A stretch of DNA of 64,000 nucleotides from Ramlibacter sp. Lineage in GTDB: Bacteria > Pseudomonadota > Gammaproteobacteria > Burkholderiales > Burkholderiaceae_C. The stretch spans positions 1-64,000 of the forward strand of contig NZ_JAQGNQ010000112.1 in the NCBI RefSeq assembly GCF_028291745.1. Direction: 5' to 3'. Each line of letters starts with the position of its first letter. The first letter of the stretch is position 1. Position numbers and translations under genes: made by a program. The notes beneath the pieces are model-generated. The model was not told the origin of the DNA and made no database searches. It was given only the letters and a program-made list of their open reading frames with translations. Below, one piece after another: positions 17,291 through 25,625 of this stretch.

Positions 17291-18232
17291 TCAGGCGCCC
17301 TGCAGGTCGGGCGCCAGCCGGATCAAGGCGCCGCGCGCGGAGGCGGCGATCTGCAACTGCTCGATCAGCATGCGGTTCATCTCGGAGATCGCCACCGTCC
17401 GCGGCCGGTCGGTGCGCCACACCAGATGGCGCGAAATCGACAGCGCCTGCACCGGCCCGCCGGAGAAGCTGCCGCCGTCCGCATCGCCGCCCACAACGGA
17501 GTACGGAGTGACGTGATAGCCCACCCCTCGCCGCACCAGTTGCTTGATCACGTCCAGCGCCTCCGCCTGGATCACGATGTTCAACGCGAAGCCGTGGGCG
17601 GCGGCCGCCTTCTCCAGCAGCATGCGCAGCGAGTTGTGGTGGCTGGTCTGGATCAAGGGCAGCTGCCGCAGGTCCGCGATCGCGTAGCTGCGCTGTTCCC
17701 CGCCCGCGGGGCCCAGGAGCCACAAGCCCTCCTCGAACAGCAGCCGCGATTCCAGCAAGGGGTGGCTGTGGAATTCGGTCATCACCGCGACATCTAGGCG
17801 ATCCGACAACATCCATTCCTGCAGCACCTGGTTGTAGCCCTCGGCGAGGCTCACCAGCACGTCGGGGTAGTGGGCACGGTAGCGCGCCACGGTGCTGCCG
17901 ATCAGGAGATTGCCCACCGAAGGCGGAAAGCCGATGCGCACCGTGCCGGTCGGCACCTGCGCGCGCGAGATCACGTCGATCCGCGTCTGGTCCGCCATGC
18001 GCAGCAGGGCGGCGGCACGCACCTCGAGCAGCCGGCCGGCTTCGGTGGGCTCGGAGCCGCGGCTGTGCCGGTGGAACAGCGGCACGCCCAGCTCCTCTTC
18101 CAGCAGGCGGATCTGGCGGGTGATGGCCGGCTGCGCCACGTGCAGCGCGTCCGCCGCCTTGCTGAAACTGCGCAGTTCGGCCACGCGCAGGAAGTACTTC
18201 AGCTGGGTCAGGTCCAAGGTCACGGTCTCCAT
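17291..18232 (-). CDS. LysR-family regulator (CbbR/nitrogen-catabolism-like)
   Basis: A 313-residue LysR-type regulator. The N-terminal helix-turn-helix occupies about residues 8-65 (LKYFLRVAELRSFSKAADAL, HVAQPAITRQIRLLEEELG), followed by the periplasmic-binding-fold effector domain (RIGFPPSVGNLLIGS). METVTLDLTQ was chosen as the start, since the upstream TTG extension has no supporting features. It is divergent from the ornithine cyclodeaminase-TctC-CocE genes with a 114-bp spacer and is their likely activator. The inducer is unknown. Confidence 0.88.
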   Translation of the reverse strand: METVTLDLTQLKYFLRVAELRSFSKAADALHVAQPAITRQIRLLEEELGVPLFHRHSRGSEPTEAGRLLEVRAAALLRMADQTRIDVISRAQVPTGTVRIGFPPSVGNLLIGSTVARYRAHYPDVLVSLAEGYNQVLQEWMLSDRLDVAVMTEFHSHPLLESRLLFEEGLWLLGPAGGEQRSYAIADLRQLPLIQTSHHNSLRMLLEKAAAAHGFALNIVIQAEALDVIKQLVRRGVGYHVTPYSVVGGDADGGSFSGGPVQALSISRHLVWRTDRPRTVAISEMNRMLIEQLQIAASARGALIRLAPDLQGA

Positions 18233-18331
18233 CGGCGAACTCGCTGACAGGGTGCTGCAGCGTCGTGTGCCATTCAATTATCTGATGGCGAACGTCACAA
18301 TTTGGTATTTCCGCGATGACGGGCGCCTCCC

Positions 18332-18337
18332 TATAGT
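18332..18337 (+). promoter_or_regulatory. -10 hexamer TATAGT next to the start codon
   Basis: TATAGT ends 9 bp before the ATG of the cyclodeaminase-family gene, and no Shine-Dalgarno sequence is present. The transcript is therefore probably leaderless. The LysR gene diverges upstream, where its binding site would be expected. Confidence 0.5.
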
Positions 18338-18346
18338 GCGCCGCAG

Positions 18347-19309
18347 ATGGCACGATTTCTCAGCGAGCAGGACGTCGAACACCTGCTGACCATGCCCCTC
18401 GCGCTCGAGGCCGTGGAGCAGGCGATGGCCGAACTCGCGCGCGGCGAAGCCACCAACCTGCCGCGCGATCGCCTGCGCTCGCCCGAGACCAGCATGCACC
18501 TGCTGCAGGGGCTCGTGCCCAGCCAGGGTGCGATGGGCTACAAGGTCTACACCGTGCACCGGGGCGTCGTGCGCTTCCTGCTGCATCTGTATGACAGCCG
18601 CAGCGGCCGCTTGCTGGGCATCCTGCAAGCCGGCCTGCTCGGGCGCATGCGCACAGGCGCGGCCAGCGGGGTCGCCACGCACCAATTGGCCCGTGCCGAC
18701 GCGCGCACCCTGGGCGTGTTCGGATCGGGCAAGCAGGCGGCTGCGCAGGTCGAAGCCGTGTGCCTGGTGCGCCCGATCGCCACGGTGAAGGTCCATGCGC
18801 GCGATCGCGATCGGCTGACCGTGTTCTGCGATGCGCTGGCACGGCGGCTCGGCGTCGATGTGCGCCCCGCCGCGAGCGCGCGCGAGGCGGTCGAAGGCAG
18901 CGACATCGTCACCACCATCACCAGCAGCGAGACGCCCGTCTTCGACGGTGCCTGGCTTGCCGAGGGCACGCATGTCAATGCCGCGGGCAGCAACATGCTG
19001 AGTCGGCGGGAACTTGACGAAACCACCCTTGGCCGCTGCGAGCTGATCGTGACGGACAGCCGCGAGGTCGCGCGGCGCGAGTGCGGGGACCTGCTGCCGA
19101 TGATCGAAAAAGGCCGCATCGGCTGGGGCCAGGTCGCGGAATTGGGGGATGTCCTGATCGGTCGCGCGCCCGGCCGTGCACACGATGGCCAGATCACCTG
19201 TTTCGAGTCGCATGGCCTGGCCGTGCAGGACGTGGCGGTGGGCGCCCGCCTGCTCGCGTTGGCTGCGCAACGGGACGTCGGCAGCGCGCTGCCCCCGGAG
19301 CTCGAGTGA
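18347..19309 (+). CDS. ornithine cyclodeaminase / mu-crystallin family protein
   Basis: A 320-residue NAD(P)-dependent enzyme of the ornithine cyclodeaminase/mu-crystallin family, which also includes alanine dehydrogenases and ketimine reductases. The substrate-binding part has GYKVYTVH and GLLGRMRTGAASGVATHQL, and the Rossmann motif is LGVFGSGKQAAAQVEAV. It is the first gene of a run with a TctC receptor and a CocE-type hydrolase and is divergent from a LysR regulator. The true substrate may be an imino or amino acid released by the hydrolase, which is an inference. Confidence 0.88.
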   Translation: MARFLSEQDVEHLLTMPLALEAVEQAMAELARGEATNLPRDRLRSPETSMHLLQGLVPSQGAMGYKVYTVHRGVVRFLLHLYDSRSGRLLGILQAGLLGRMRTGAASGVATHQLARADARTLGVFGSGKQAAAQVEAVCLVRPIATVKVHARDRDRLTVFCDALARRLGVDVRPAASAREAVEGSDIVTTITSSETPVFDGAWLAEGTHVNAAGSNMLSRRELDETTLGRCELIVTDSREVARRECGDLLPMIEKGRIGWGQVAELGDVLIGRAPGRAHDGQITCFESHGLAVQDVAVGARLLALAAQRDVGSALPPELE

Positions 19310-19334
19310 AGACCCATACCAAGGAGACAAGCAG

Positions 19335-20333
19335 ATGAATCCAATGCGCACCGAAGCGCGCAGGCCGCGGCTGTTACGCCGCGCCGTGCTGGCCCTCGGC
19401 CTCACCCTGGCCGCCACCGGCGCGATGGCGCAGGCGTGGCCCAGCCGCCCGATCCGCATGATCGTGCCCTTCCCGGCAGGCGGCCCGACCGACGTCTATG
19501 CGCGCGTCATCGGGCAGCGCCTGAGCGAAGTGCTCGGCCAGCCGGTGATCGTCGAAGACAAGCCGGGCGCCACCGGCGTCATCGGCAGCACTGCCGTCCG
19601 CGATGCGCCACCCGACGGCTACACGCTGCTCTTCACCTCGAACAGCGCGCACGTGATCGGGCCGCTGCTGCACAACCCCGCGCCCTTCGATCCCGTCGCC
19701 GACTTCAAGCCGGTGATGATGGTGCTGCGCTACCCGATGTACCTGCTCACCTCGGCCAAGCTGCCGGTGACCAACGTGAAGGAGTTCGTGGCGCTGGCGA
19801 AGTCGAAGCCGGGCAAGCTGAGTTATTCGAGCGTGGGCATCGGCAGCGGTGGCCACCTGGCGTGCGAGCTGTTCAACATGGCGACCGGCATCAACACGCT
19901 GCACGTCGCCTACAAGGGCGCGGCGCCCGCGCAGGCCGCACTGGCCGCGGGCGAGGTCGACTACATGTGCGACAGCGTCGGCTTCTCGCAGCCGCTGGTG
20001 GACGCCGGCAAGCTGCACGGCCTGGCGATCATCGGCCCGAAGAGGGTCCCTGCCGTGCCCAGCGTGCCCACGGTCGCCGAGCAGGGCATCCCCGGTGTCT
20101 CCGCCTTCATCTGGCAAGGCGTCTACGGGCCCAAGGGCCTGCCCGACGCAGTGCGCGATCGCCTGAGCGCGGCGCTGACGAAGATCGTCAACGAGCCGGC
20201 TTTCAAGGAGCGCGTGGACAAGAACGGCTACGAACTGATGGCCAGCACGCCCGAGCAGCTGACGCGCGACACCGTTGCCGAGAAGGCGATGTGGAGCCGC
20301 ATCATCACCGAGAAGAACATCAAGGCCGAATGA
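19335..20333 (+). CDS. Bug/TctC-family tripartite tricarboxylate transporter receptor
   Basis: A 332-residue periplasmic binding protein. The signal peptide spans roughly residues 1-33 (arginine-rich n-region, hydrophobic AVLALGLTLAATGAMAQ), and the mature chain starts AWPSRPIRMIVPFPAGGPTD, the defining Bug N-terminus. EDKPGATGVIGS and DGYTLLFTSN follow. A GGAG ribosome binding site precedes ATG. It lies between the cyclodeaminase-family enzyme and the CocE hydrolase, suggesting it presents a related carboxylate; no TctA/TctB genes are nearby. Confidence 0.92.
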   Translation: MNPMRTEARRPRLLRRAVLALGLTLAATGAMAQAWPSRPIRMIVPFPAGGPTDVYARVIGQRLSEVLGQPVIVEDKPGATGVIGSTAVRDAPPDGYTLLFTSNSAHVIGPLLHNPAPFDPVADFKPVMMVLRYPMYLLTSAKLPVTNVKEFVALAKSKPGKLSYSSVGIGSGGHLACELFNMATGINTLHVAYKGAAPAQAALAAGEVDYMCDSVGFSQPLVDAGKLHGLAIIGPKRVPAVPSVPTVAEQGIPGVSAFIWQGVYGPKGLPDAVRDRLSAALTKIVNEPAFKERVDKNGYELMASTPEQLTRDTVAEKAMWSRIITEKNIKAE

Positions 20334-20358
20334 GCGGCCGCACCGACCAAGGAAATCC

Positions 20359-22110
20359 ATGACTGCAGTCGATTACAAGAGCGAGGTCCGCGACGGCATG
20401 CGGATCGACTGGGATGTGCCCATCCCCATGTCCGATGGCGTGGCCATGCGCTGCGACATCTTCCGGCCGGTGGGCGACGGACCCTACCCGGTCATCCTGA
20501 GCTACGGCCCGTATGGCAAGGGCCTGTCATTCCAGGAGGGCTACTCCACCGCCTGGAAGCTGATGATCGACGAGTACCCGGACGTCGCGCGGGGCTCGTC
20601 GAACAAGTACCAGAACTGGGAGGTGGTCGATCCCGAGAAGTGGGTGCCGGACGGCTATGTCTGCATCCGCGTCGACTCGCGCGGCGCGGGCCGCTCGCCC
20701 GGCGTGTCGAACCAGCACTCCCCGCAGGAGACGCAGGACATCGTCGAATGCATCGAGTGGGCGGGGGTGCAGCCGTGGTCGACCGGCAAGGTCGGCATGA
20801 ACGGCATCTCCTATTACGCGATCAACGCATGGCGCGCCGCCGCCAGGCAGCCGGCGCACCTGGCGGCGATCTGCTGCTGGGAGGGCAACACCGACCGCTA
20901 TCGCGAAGCATCGCACCACGGCGGCATCCTCAGTGTGTTTGCCAAGAACTGGCACGACATGCAGGTCAAGACCGTGCAGCACGGACGCGGCGAGCGCGGC
21001 GCCCGCAGCGCCGTCACCGGCGAACTGGTCTGCGGACCCGAGACGCTGCCCGACGAGGAACTGGCGAAGAACCGCGTCAACATGTGGCAGGAGTTCCTGG
21101 AGCACCCGCTGGACGACGCCTACTACCGCGCGCGTTCGCCGGACTTCTCCAGGATCGAAGTGCCCCTGCTGTCGGCGGCCAACTGGGGCGGCCAGGGCCT
21201 GCACCTGCGCGGCAACATCGAAGGCTTCATGCGTTCGGCCTCGCCGCAGAAATGGCTGGAGGTGCACGGTGGCGCGCACTGGGCGGAGTTCTATACCGAC
21301 TACGGTGTCGCCCTGCAGAAGCGCTTCTTCAACCACTTCCTCAAGGGCGAGGCCAACGGCTGGGACCGGCACCCCGCCGTGCAACTGAAGGTGCGCCGCA
21401 TCGACCGCTTCGAGGTGCGGCTGGAAAACGAATGGCCGCTGGCGCGCACCGAGTGGACGCGCTTCTATCTCGATCCGCGCACCATGCGCCTGGGCACGCA
21501 GGCGCCCGCCGATGCGCAGGACACCGAGTACGAGGCGATGGGCGACGGCCTCACCTTCATGAGCGAGCCGCTGAAGGAGGAGACCGAGATCACCGGGCCT
21601 TCGGTGCTGCGCCTGAACCTCTCGTCCGAGACCACCGATGCCGACGTGTTCGCGGTGCTGCGCGTGTTCGATCCGCAAGGCAAGGAGGTCGTGTTCCATG
21701 GTGCGCTCGATCCGAACACGCCCATCGGCCAAGGCTGGCTGCGCGCCTCGCACCGCAAGCAGGACGCCAGGCTGAGCCTGCCCTACCGGCCGTACTACAC
21801 GCATGACGAGGTGCAGCCGCTCAAGCCGGGCGAGTGCGTCGCGCTCGATGTGGAGATCTGGCCGACGTGCATCGTGGTGCCGCCGGGTTATCGCATCGGC
21901 CTGTCCGTGCGTGGCAAGGACTACGAGTTCGACGGACCGGCCGCGACCCTGTCGAACATGAAGAACCCCATGAAGGGCTGCGGCCCCTTCGTGCACGACG
22001 ATGCGGGAGATCGCCCGCCCGAGGTTTTCGGCAAGCGCAACCGCCTGCACTTCAGCGGCGGCAAACAGAACTACGTGACGCTGCCGCTGATTCCGCCCAA
22101 GCGCACGTAG
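20359..22110 (+). CDS. CocE/NonD-family (S15) hydrolase
   Basis: A 583-residue serine hydrolase of the CocE/NonD family (alpha/beta hydrolase plus C-terminal jelly roll, X-Pro dipeptidyl-peptidase clan). The nucleophile is S151 in GMNGISYYAINAW; an acidic/histidine pair is expected around LSAANWGGQG and VHGGAHWAEFY. The C-terminal domain begins near residue 370 (VRRIDRFEVRLENEWPLARTEW). No signal peptide is visible, so it acts in the cytoplasm on an ester or amide. It follows the TctC gene by 25 bp in the LysR-linked cluster. Confidence 0.9.
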   Translation: MTAVDYKSEVRDGMRIDWDVPIPMSDGVAMRCDIFRPVGDGPYPVILSYGPYGKGLSFQEGYSTAWKLMIDEYPDVARGSSNKYQNWEVVDPEKWVPDGYVCIRVDSRGAGRSPGVSNQHSPQETQDIVECIEWAGVQPWSTGKVGMNGISYYAINAWRAAARQPAHLAAICCWEGNTDRYREASHHGGILSVFAKNWHDMQVKTVQHGRGERGARSAVTGELVCGPETLPDEELAKNRVNMWQEFLEHPLDDAYYRARSPDFSRIEVPLLSAANWGGQGLHLRGNIEGFMRSASPQKWLEVHGGAHWAEFYTDYGVALQKRFFNHFLKGEANGWDRHPAVQLKVRRIDRFEVRLENEWPLARTEWTRFYLDPRTMRLGTQAPADAQDTEYEAMGDGLTFMSEPLKEETEITGPSVLRLNLSSETTDADVFAVLRVFDPQGKEVVFHGALDPNTPIGQGWLRASHRKQDARLSLPYRPYYTHDEVQPLKPGECVALDVEIWPTCIVVPPGYRIGLSVRGKDYEFDGPAATLSNMKNPMKGCGPFVHDDAGDRPPEVFGKRNRLHFSGGKQNYVTLPLIPPKRT

Positions 22111-22135
22111 TACACGTGCAGGTGTGTTGAGCAAA

Positions 22136-22160
22136 GTCGCCGGCCTCACCCGCCGGCGAC
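22136..22160. terminator. hairpin at the convergent gene ends
   Basis: A 9-bp perfect stem GTCGCCGGC / GCCGGCGAC with a 7-nt loop overlaps the stop codon of the TauE-like gene and lies 26 bp after the CocE stop. No T-tract follows on either strand. Confidence 0.4.
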
Positions 22161-22892
22161 GATAGCCCACGCTCCCAGCAGCACCAGCCCCACAAGGAAG
22201 CAGCGGCGGAACCCGGCCTCGCTCAGGTGCGAGCGCAGCCGCTGGCCGACGGCCATGCCCGCCAGCGCCGGCACGAGCGCGAGCGCCGACTGCAGCGATG
22301 CCGCCATGCCCAGCTCGCCACGCGCTGCGAGCAAGGCAGCGAGCGCGATCGTCGACGTGGAGAAGGACAGCCCCAGCGCCTGCGCCAGCGCGTCGCGGTC
22401 GAGTCGCAGCCACTGCAGATAGGGCACAGCCGGTAGCACGAAGACGCCGGTCAGCCCGGTGACCAGCCCCGTCGTGACGCCCGCGATCGTGCTGGCCAGG
22501 GCTTCCCGCCCGGGCCGGGGCCGCCGCGGGCGCCAGCCGGCCAGTCCACCGACGCCATAGGCTAGCAGGCAGGCACCGAGCAGTTGCCGGCCGAGCCCCT
22601 CGTTGGGCAGCGGCAGCCAGGCCGCGGCAGCGACGCCCACGACGATCGCAAGTTGCAGCGGCCACAAGCGTCGCAGCAGCGGGCGCAGGCCGGGCCCGAC
22701 CAGGCCCTGCCACAGGTTGGTCAGCAGCGAAGGCAGAGTGAGCAGGCCGGCCGCCTGCGGCACCGTCATGAGCAGGCCGAGAAAGCCCATCGCGAAGGTG
22801 GGCAGTCCCATTCCAAGCACGCCTTTCACCACGCCCGCGGCAAAGAAGACGAGGCCCACGAGCGCCAGCTCGGGAAGATGCGCGAACGACAT
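22146..22892 (-). CDS. TauE/SafE-family membrane transporter
   Basis: A 248-residue integral membrane protein with about eight hydrophobic segments. The opening LALVGLVFFAAGVVKGVLGMG and the central IAGVTTGLVTGLTGVFVLP are the two homologous repeats of the TauE/SafE (DUF81) family, proposed exporters or importers of sulfonates and other organic anions. It is divergent from a LysR-type gene, with 85 bp between start codons, and is its probable target. The substrate is unknown. Confidence 0.88.
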   Translation of the reverse strand: MSFAHLPELALVGLVFFAAGVVKGVLGMGLPTFAMGFLGLLMTVPQAAGLLTLPSLLTNLWQGLVGPGLRPLLRRLWPLQLAIVVGVAAAAWLPLPNEGLGRQLLGACLLAYGVGGLAGWRPRRPRPGREALASTIAGVTTGLVTGLTGVFVLPAVPYLQWLRLDRDALAQALGLSFSTSTIALAALLAARGELGMAASLQSALALVPALAGMAVGQRLRSHLSEAGFRRCFLVGLVLLGAWAIVAGG

Positions 22893-22965
22893 GGCGGGCA
22901 GTGTCGCGGCCTCGCAGGGCCGGCACCATCCATCTTTCATTGAGGCTCGCGCGTGGGCGCCTGCC

Positions 22966-22971
22966 CATAAT
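22966..22971 (+). promoter_or_regulatory. -10 hexamer CATAAT abutting the start codon
   Basis: CATAAT ends 6 bp before the LysR ATG, placing the likely +1 on or beside the start codon. No Shine-Dalgarno sequence precedes the gene. Confidence 0.45.
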
Positions 22972-22977
22972 CGATCC

Positions 22978-23892
22978 ATGCGCTTCGACTGGACCGACCT
23001 CCAGGTCTTCCTGCAGGTATGCGACGCCGGCAGCATGACGGCCGCTGCGCAGCGCTGCCACCTGACGCTGGCGGCCGTCAGCGCCCGCATCCGGGCCCTC
23101 GAAGAGGCCAACGAGCTCGTGCTGCTGCACCGGCAGGCGCGCGGCGTCACGCCGACGCTGGCGGGCGAGATCCTGGCGCGCCATGCGCGGCTGGTCTTCG
23201 AGCAGGTCCAGCGGCTGGAGCGCGATCTGCTGCTGGCGCGGGGCGCACCGGTGCAGCCCCTCGTCGTTCTCGCCAACAGCTCCGCGCTCGCGCGGCCGCT
23301 GGCACCGGCACTCGCCGACTGCGCTGGGGATGGCCGGACTGTCGTGGTGCGCGAAAGCGCGAGCGAAGCGACCGTGCAGGCTTTGCGCTCGGGCGCGGCG
23401 GAGGTCGGCATCGTCTCGGATGCGGTCGACACGCGCGGGCTGCTGGCGCGCGAACTCGGGCCCGATCCGCTGGTGCTGGTGGTCGCGACTGGCCACGCGC
23501 TGGCGGCCTGCGAAAGCGTGCCCTTCGCGGCCGTGCTGGGTCAACCCTGGGTTGCGTGGGGCGAACAGAGCGCGCTGTCCGCGCACCTGCAACTGCGCGC
23601 CGCGGCACTCGGCGCAAGGCTGCCAGCGCGATTCACGTATCCGCAAGCGGCAGGCGTGCTGCAACTGGTCGCCCGGGGGGCGGGAGTGACGGTGCTGCCG
23701 CAGGCCGTGGTGGACCTGCATGCGGGCGCAGCGGTGGCGTGTGTGCGGCTGGAAGAGCGATGGGCGCAGCGGCGCCTGCTGGTGTGCCACCGCGAAGGTG
23801 GCCCTGCCCTGCGCGCGCAGGTGGCCGACGCGCTGCTGCGCGCATGGCGGCTGGTGGCGCCCCCGGCGGGAGTCCAATTACCCCCCGTTTGA
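22978..23892 (+). CDS. LysR-family regulator, 3' end rewritten by the integrated element
   Basis: A 304-residue LysR-type regulator with the helix-turn-helix in residues 4-62 (LQVFLQVCDAGSMTAAAQRC) and an effector domain. It is divergent from the TauE-like gene. Its last 13 codons run through the 18-bp attachment repeat and into the mobile element, ending LVAPPAGVQLPPV. Before integration the frame would have continued into the tRNA-Arg gene and ended after APPAGIEPTSSA at a TAG in the anticodon region. The change affects only the extreme C-terminus, so function is probably kept. Confidence 0.85.
   Translation: MRFDWTDLQVFLQVCDAGSMTAAAQRCHLTLAAVSARIRALEEANELVLLHRQARGVTPTLAGEILARHARLVFEQVQRLERDLLLARGAPVQPLVVLANSSALARPLAPALADCAGDGRTVVVRESASEATVQALRSGAAEVGIVSDAVDTRGLLARELGPDPLVLVVATGHALAACESVPFAAVLGQPWVAWGEQSALSAHLQLRAAALGARLPARFTYPQAAGVLQLVARGAGVTVLPQAVVDLHAGAAVACVRLEERWAQRRLLVCHREGGPALRAQVADALLRAWRLVAPPAGVQLPPV
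23854..23871. repeat. left attachment repeat (18 bp)
   Basis: GTGGCGCCCCCGGCGGGA, identical to 43026-43043, where it forms the 3' acceptor and T-stem end of tRNA-Arg. Sequence identity stops on both sides. It lies inside the 3' end of the LysR frame. Confidence 0.85.
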
Positions 23893-23932
23893 GCTTGAAA
23901 GCATAGCTCCTTCGCCGCATCCGTTCGCGAGG

Positions 23933-24065
23933 TACCGTCAGAAGTACCGTCGTTAGCACCGGCTGGCGGATGGTGAGCACCACCGGTATCAGGGCGCACC
24001 GGGCGGTCCCGATCATCCGCCGCCGCAAGCTGGTGGTGGGCCAGTAGCGGGTACGCCGGACGGTA
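23933..24065. promoter_or_regulatory. left-end TACCGTC boxes, candidate integrase arm sites
   Basis: TACCGTC occurs at 23933-23939 and 23945-23951 with a 12-bp period, and inverted (GACGGTA) at 24059-24065. The right end has the same motif with the same 12-bp period beside the integrase gene. Paired direct repeats inside both ends are expected of tyrosine-integrase arm sites. Confidence 0.55.
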
Positions 24066-24292
24066 GCGCGACGCGAAGGCGGATCAACCAGCACGAAGCT
24101 CCAAGAGCACCACACCGCGCGCTGGTGCCGCACGCCCGCCCAGCGGCCAGCTCAGGCTCGTGGTGGGGCATCAGGCAGCATGGGCTTCAGCACGCCCATG
24201 CGCGGTGCTTCGGGTGACGCCGCCCTTGCAGCCGTGCGGGGCAAGTCTTCGTGCAAAGCCGCCCGGGAACTTGTGCTCTGCACAACGAATTT

Positions 24293-24310
24293 ATTTTCCA
24301 TTTGGAAAAT
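24293..24310. promoter_or_regulatory. palindromic operator ATTTTCCA-TT-TGGAAAAT
   Basis: A perfect 8-bp inverted repeat around TT, 63 bp upstream of the repressor start and just upstream of the likely promoter (TACAGT at 24319-24324). It is a natural candidate for autoregulation by the downstream HTH protein. Confidence 0.6.
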
Positions 24311-24373
24311 GTCTGTGCTACAGTAGAGACGCTCACGCAAAGACCCACCCGCAACGGAGACCAGGAGAAAAGG

Positions 24374-24733
24374 ATGCGCCTCAATGAATTCGGGAAGAAG
24401 GCCCGACTACTGCGAATGGAGCTCGATCTTTCGCTGAAGGAGCAGGCCGAAGCCATGTTGATTAGTTCCGCGCACCTGAGCGCGTTGGAGTACGGCGATA
24501 AGAAGCTGAACGAGGGCCACATCGATATGGCGGTTCGCTTCTTTGAGCGTGCCGGCGTGCCGAAGAACGAGCTGGCGGCGCTGCGCGACGCCGGTGCGAA
24601 GTCGATCGAGTCCATCAACACGAAGGACATGTCGGCTGATGCGCGCGCGATGGTGTACGCCTTCGCGCGCAAGCTGCAAGAGAACGGCAAACCGCCCACG
24701 GGCATCGAGAACTGGCTCAAAGACCGGAAGTAA
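24374..24733 (+). CDS. XRE-family HTH regulator (ImmR-like)
   Basis: A 119-residue DNA-binding protein. The Xre-type helix-turn-helix is in residues 3-62 (LNEFGKKARLLRMELDLSLK, EQAEAMLISSAHLSALEYG). A helical tail follows. ATG is preceded by AGGAGAAAAGG. The next gene is an ImmA/IrrE-type protease 24 bp downstream, an arrangement known from ICEBs1, where ImmR represses the element and ImmA cleaves it after induction. A palindromic operator upstream supports autoregulation. Confidence 0.88.
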   Translation: MRLNEFGKKARLLRMELDLSLKEQAEAMLISSAHLSALEYGDKKLNEGHIDMAVRFFERAGVPKNELAALRDAGAKSIESINTKDMSADARAMVYAFARKLQENGKPPTGIENWLKDRK

Positions 24734-24757
24734 CCACACTAGAGGACCGAGGAAGAC

Positions 24758-25333
24758 ATGACGACGCTAGGGAACGGACATCGCAGCAGGCTGCCCACCG
24801 GTATGAAGGTCGCCCCTACCAGCTACGCTAAGCTGGAACTCGCGGCGGACAGCCTGCGCCCCCTGCTCCCCCGGGAGCGCGGCTCGCAGTACAAGATCGA
24901 CGGCGCGCGCGTGCTTGAGCGCACGCTGCGTCAGGCGGAATACGAGTTTCACGTCGAACACGCTCACAACCTGGAAGACTGCGCGGCCTTCACCATCCCT
25001 GACGAGGGCCTGGTGGTGCTGCGGCAGGACGTCTACGACGGCCTGTTCCGCGACTCCGTCTTCTCGCGCAGCACCGTGATCCACGAGGTCGCGCACATCG
25101 TCCTGAAGCACCATGTCACCCTGCGTCGCGGCGCTGTCGGCCAGCACAAGTTCTACGAAGACAGCGAGTGGCAGGCCAAGGCAATGACGGCGGCGGTGAT
25201 GATGCCGATGGACGCGTGCCAGCAGGCGCGAAACGCGTATGACTTGGCAGAGATGTGTGGCACCAGCGTCGAGGCCGCTACGTACCGCCTAGAACGGCTG
25301 ATCAAGGAGAGGCTGATCTCGCGCAAGCTGTAA
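24758..25333 (+). CDS. ImmA/IrrE-family metallopeptidase
   Basis: A 191-residue zinc metallopeptidase of the ImmA/IrrE (COG2856) family. The motif HEVAH (H109-E110-H113) lies in STVIHEVAHIVLKHH, and the third ligand is probably the Glu in EDSEWQAKAMTAAVMMP. The last part, LAEMCGTSVEAATYRLERL, is the usual C-terminal helical segment. It follows the XRE gene, whose product is its probable proteolytic target on induction. No membrane or export signal is seen. Confidence 0.9.
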   Translation: MTTLGNGHRSRLPTGMKVAPTSYAKLELAADSLRPLLPRERGSQYKIDGARVLERTLRQAEYEFHVEHAHNLEDCAAFTIPDEGLVVLRQDVYDGLFRDSVFSRSTVIHEVAHIVLKHHVTLRRGAVGQHKFYEDSEWQAKAMTAAVMMPMDACQQARNAYDLAEMCGTSVEAATYRLERLIKERLISRKL

Positions 25334-25502
25334 AGAAAAAGCCCACGAAGTGGTTGCAACACTTCGCAGGCCTGTGGTTGGTGAAGCGGGTTTGACCAGC
25401 CACCCCGAACCGATGTCTTGTCAGGACCCCGCGAGTTTACGCCCGCGGCGACGGTTTGGGTAGAGAACATCCCGGATAGCCCCTTCAATTCAAGGAGGTC
25501 GC
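25334..25502. other. structured leader upstream of a 40-codon gene
   Basis: Directly after the protease stop: hairpin CGAAGTG-N7-CACTTCG (25346-25366), then a G·U-tolerant stem GGTTGGT / ACCAGCC. It could be a terminator remnant or an RNA leader for the small gene. No coding frame is supported. Confidence 0.4.
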
Positions 25503-25625
25503 ATGTCGACCAACGAGAACCAGCAGGGCGGCCGTTGGGTGTATTGCCGGTCCATTCGTCTCAAGAATGGCCGTGTGATCTACCCGAAGAACGCCCAGTT
25601 CTTCCGCTTCTGGGTCAAAGCCTGA
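25503..25625 (+). CDS. 40-residue basic small protein
   Basis: A short gene with an excellent ribosome binding site (AAGGAGGTCGC-ATG). The product, beginning MSTNENQQGGRWVYCRSIR and ending KNAQFFRFWVKA, is basic and aromatic with one cysteine. I do not recognise a family. It stands alone between two hairpin-rich spacers and upstream of two further small genes. Natural composition and the strong start signal are the evidence for coding. Confidence 0.65.
   Translation: MSTNENQQGGRWVYCRSIRLKNGRVIYPKNAQFFRFWVKA

Larger units (their letters stand above)
23893..24373. other. left-end non-coding region of the element
   Basis: No convincing gene in 481 bp. It holds the left arm-type boxes (23933-24065), the palindromic operator at 24293-24310 and the promoter region of the repressor gene. 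Possible short frames here lack ribosome binding sites and natural composition. Confidence 0.6.

Noticed and set aside
20527-23877. A 1,116-codon open frame on the minus strand
   Set aside because: It runs antisense to the CocE hydrolase, through the TauE region and over the LysR gene; it is rich in Arg, Ala, Gly and His and has no domain. Long antisense frames are expected at this GC content.
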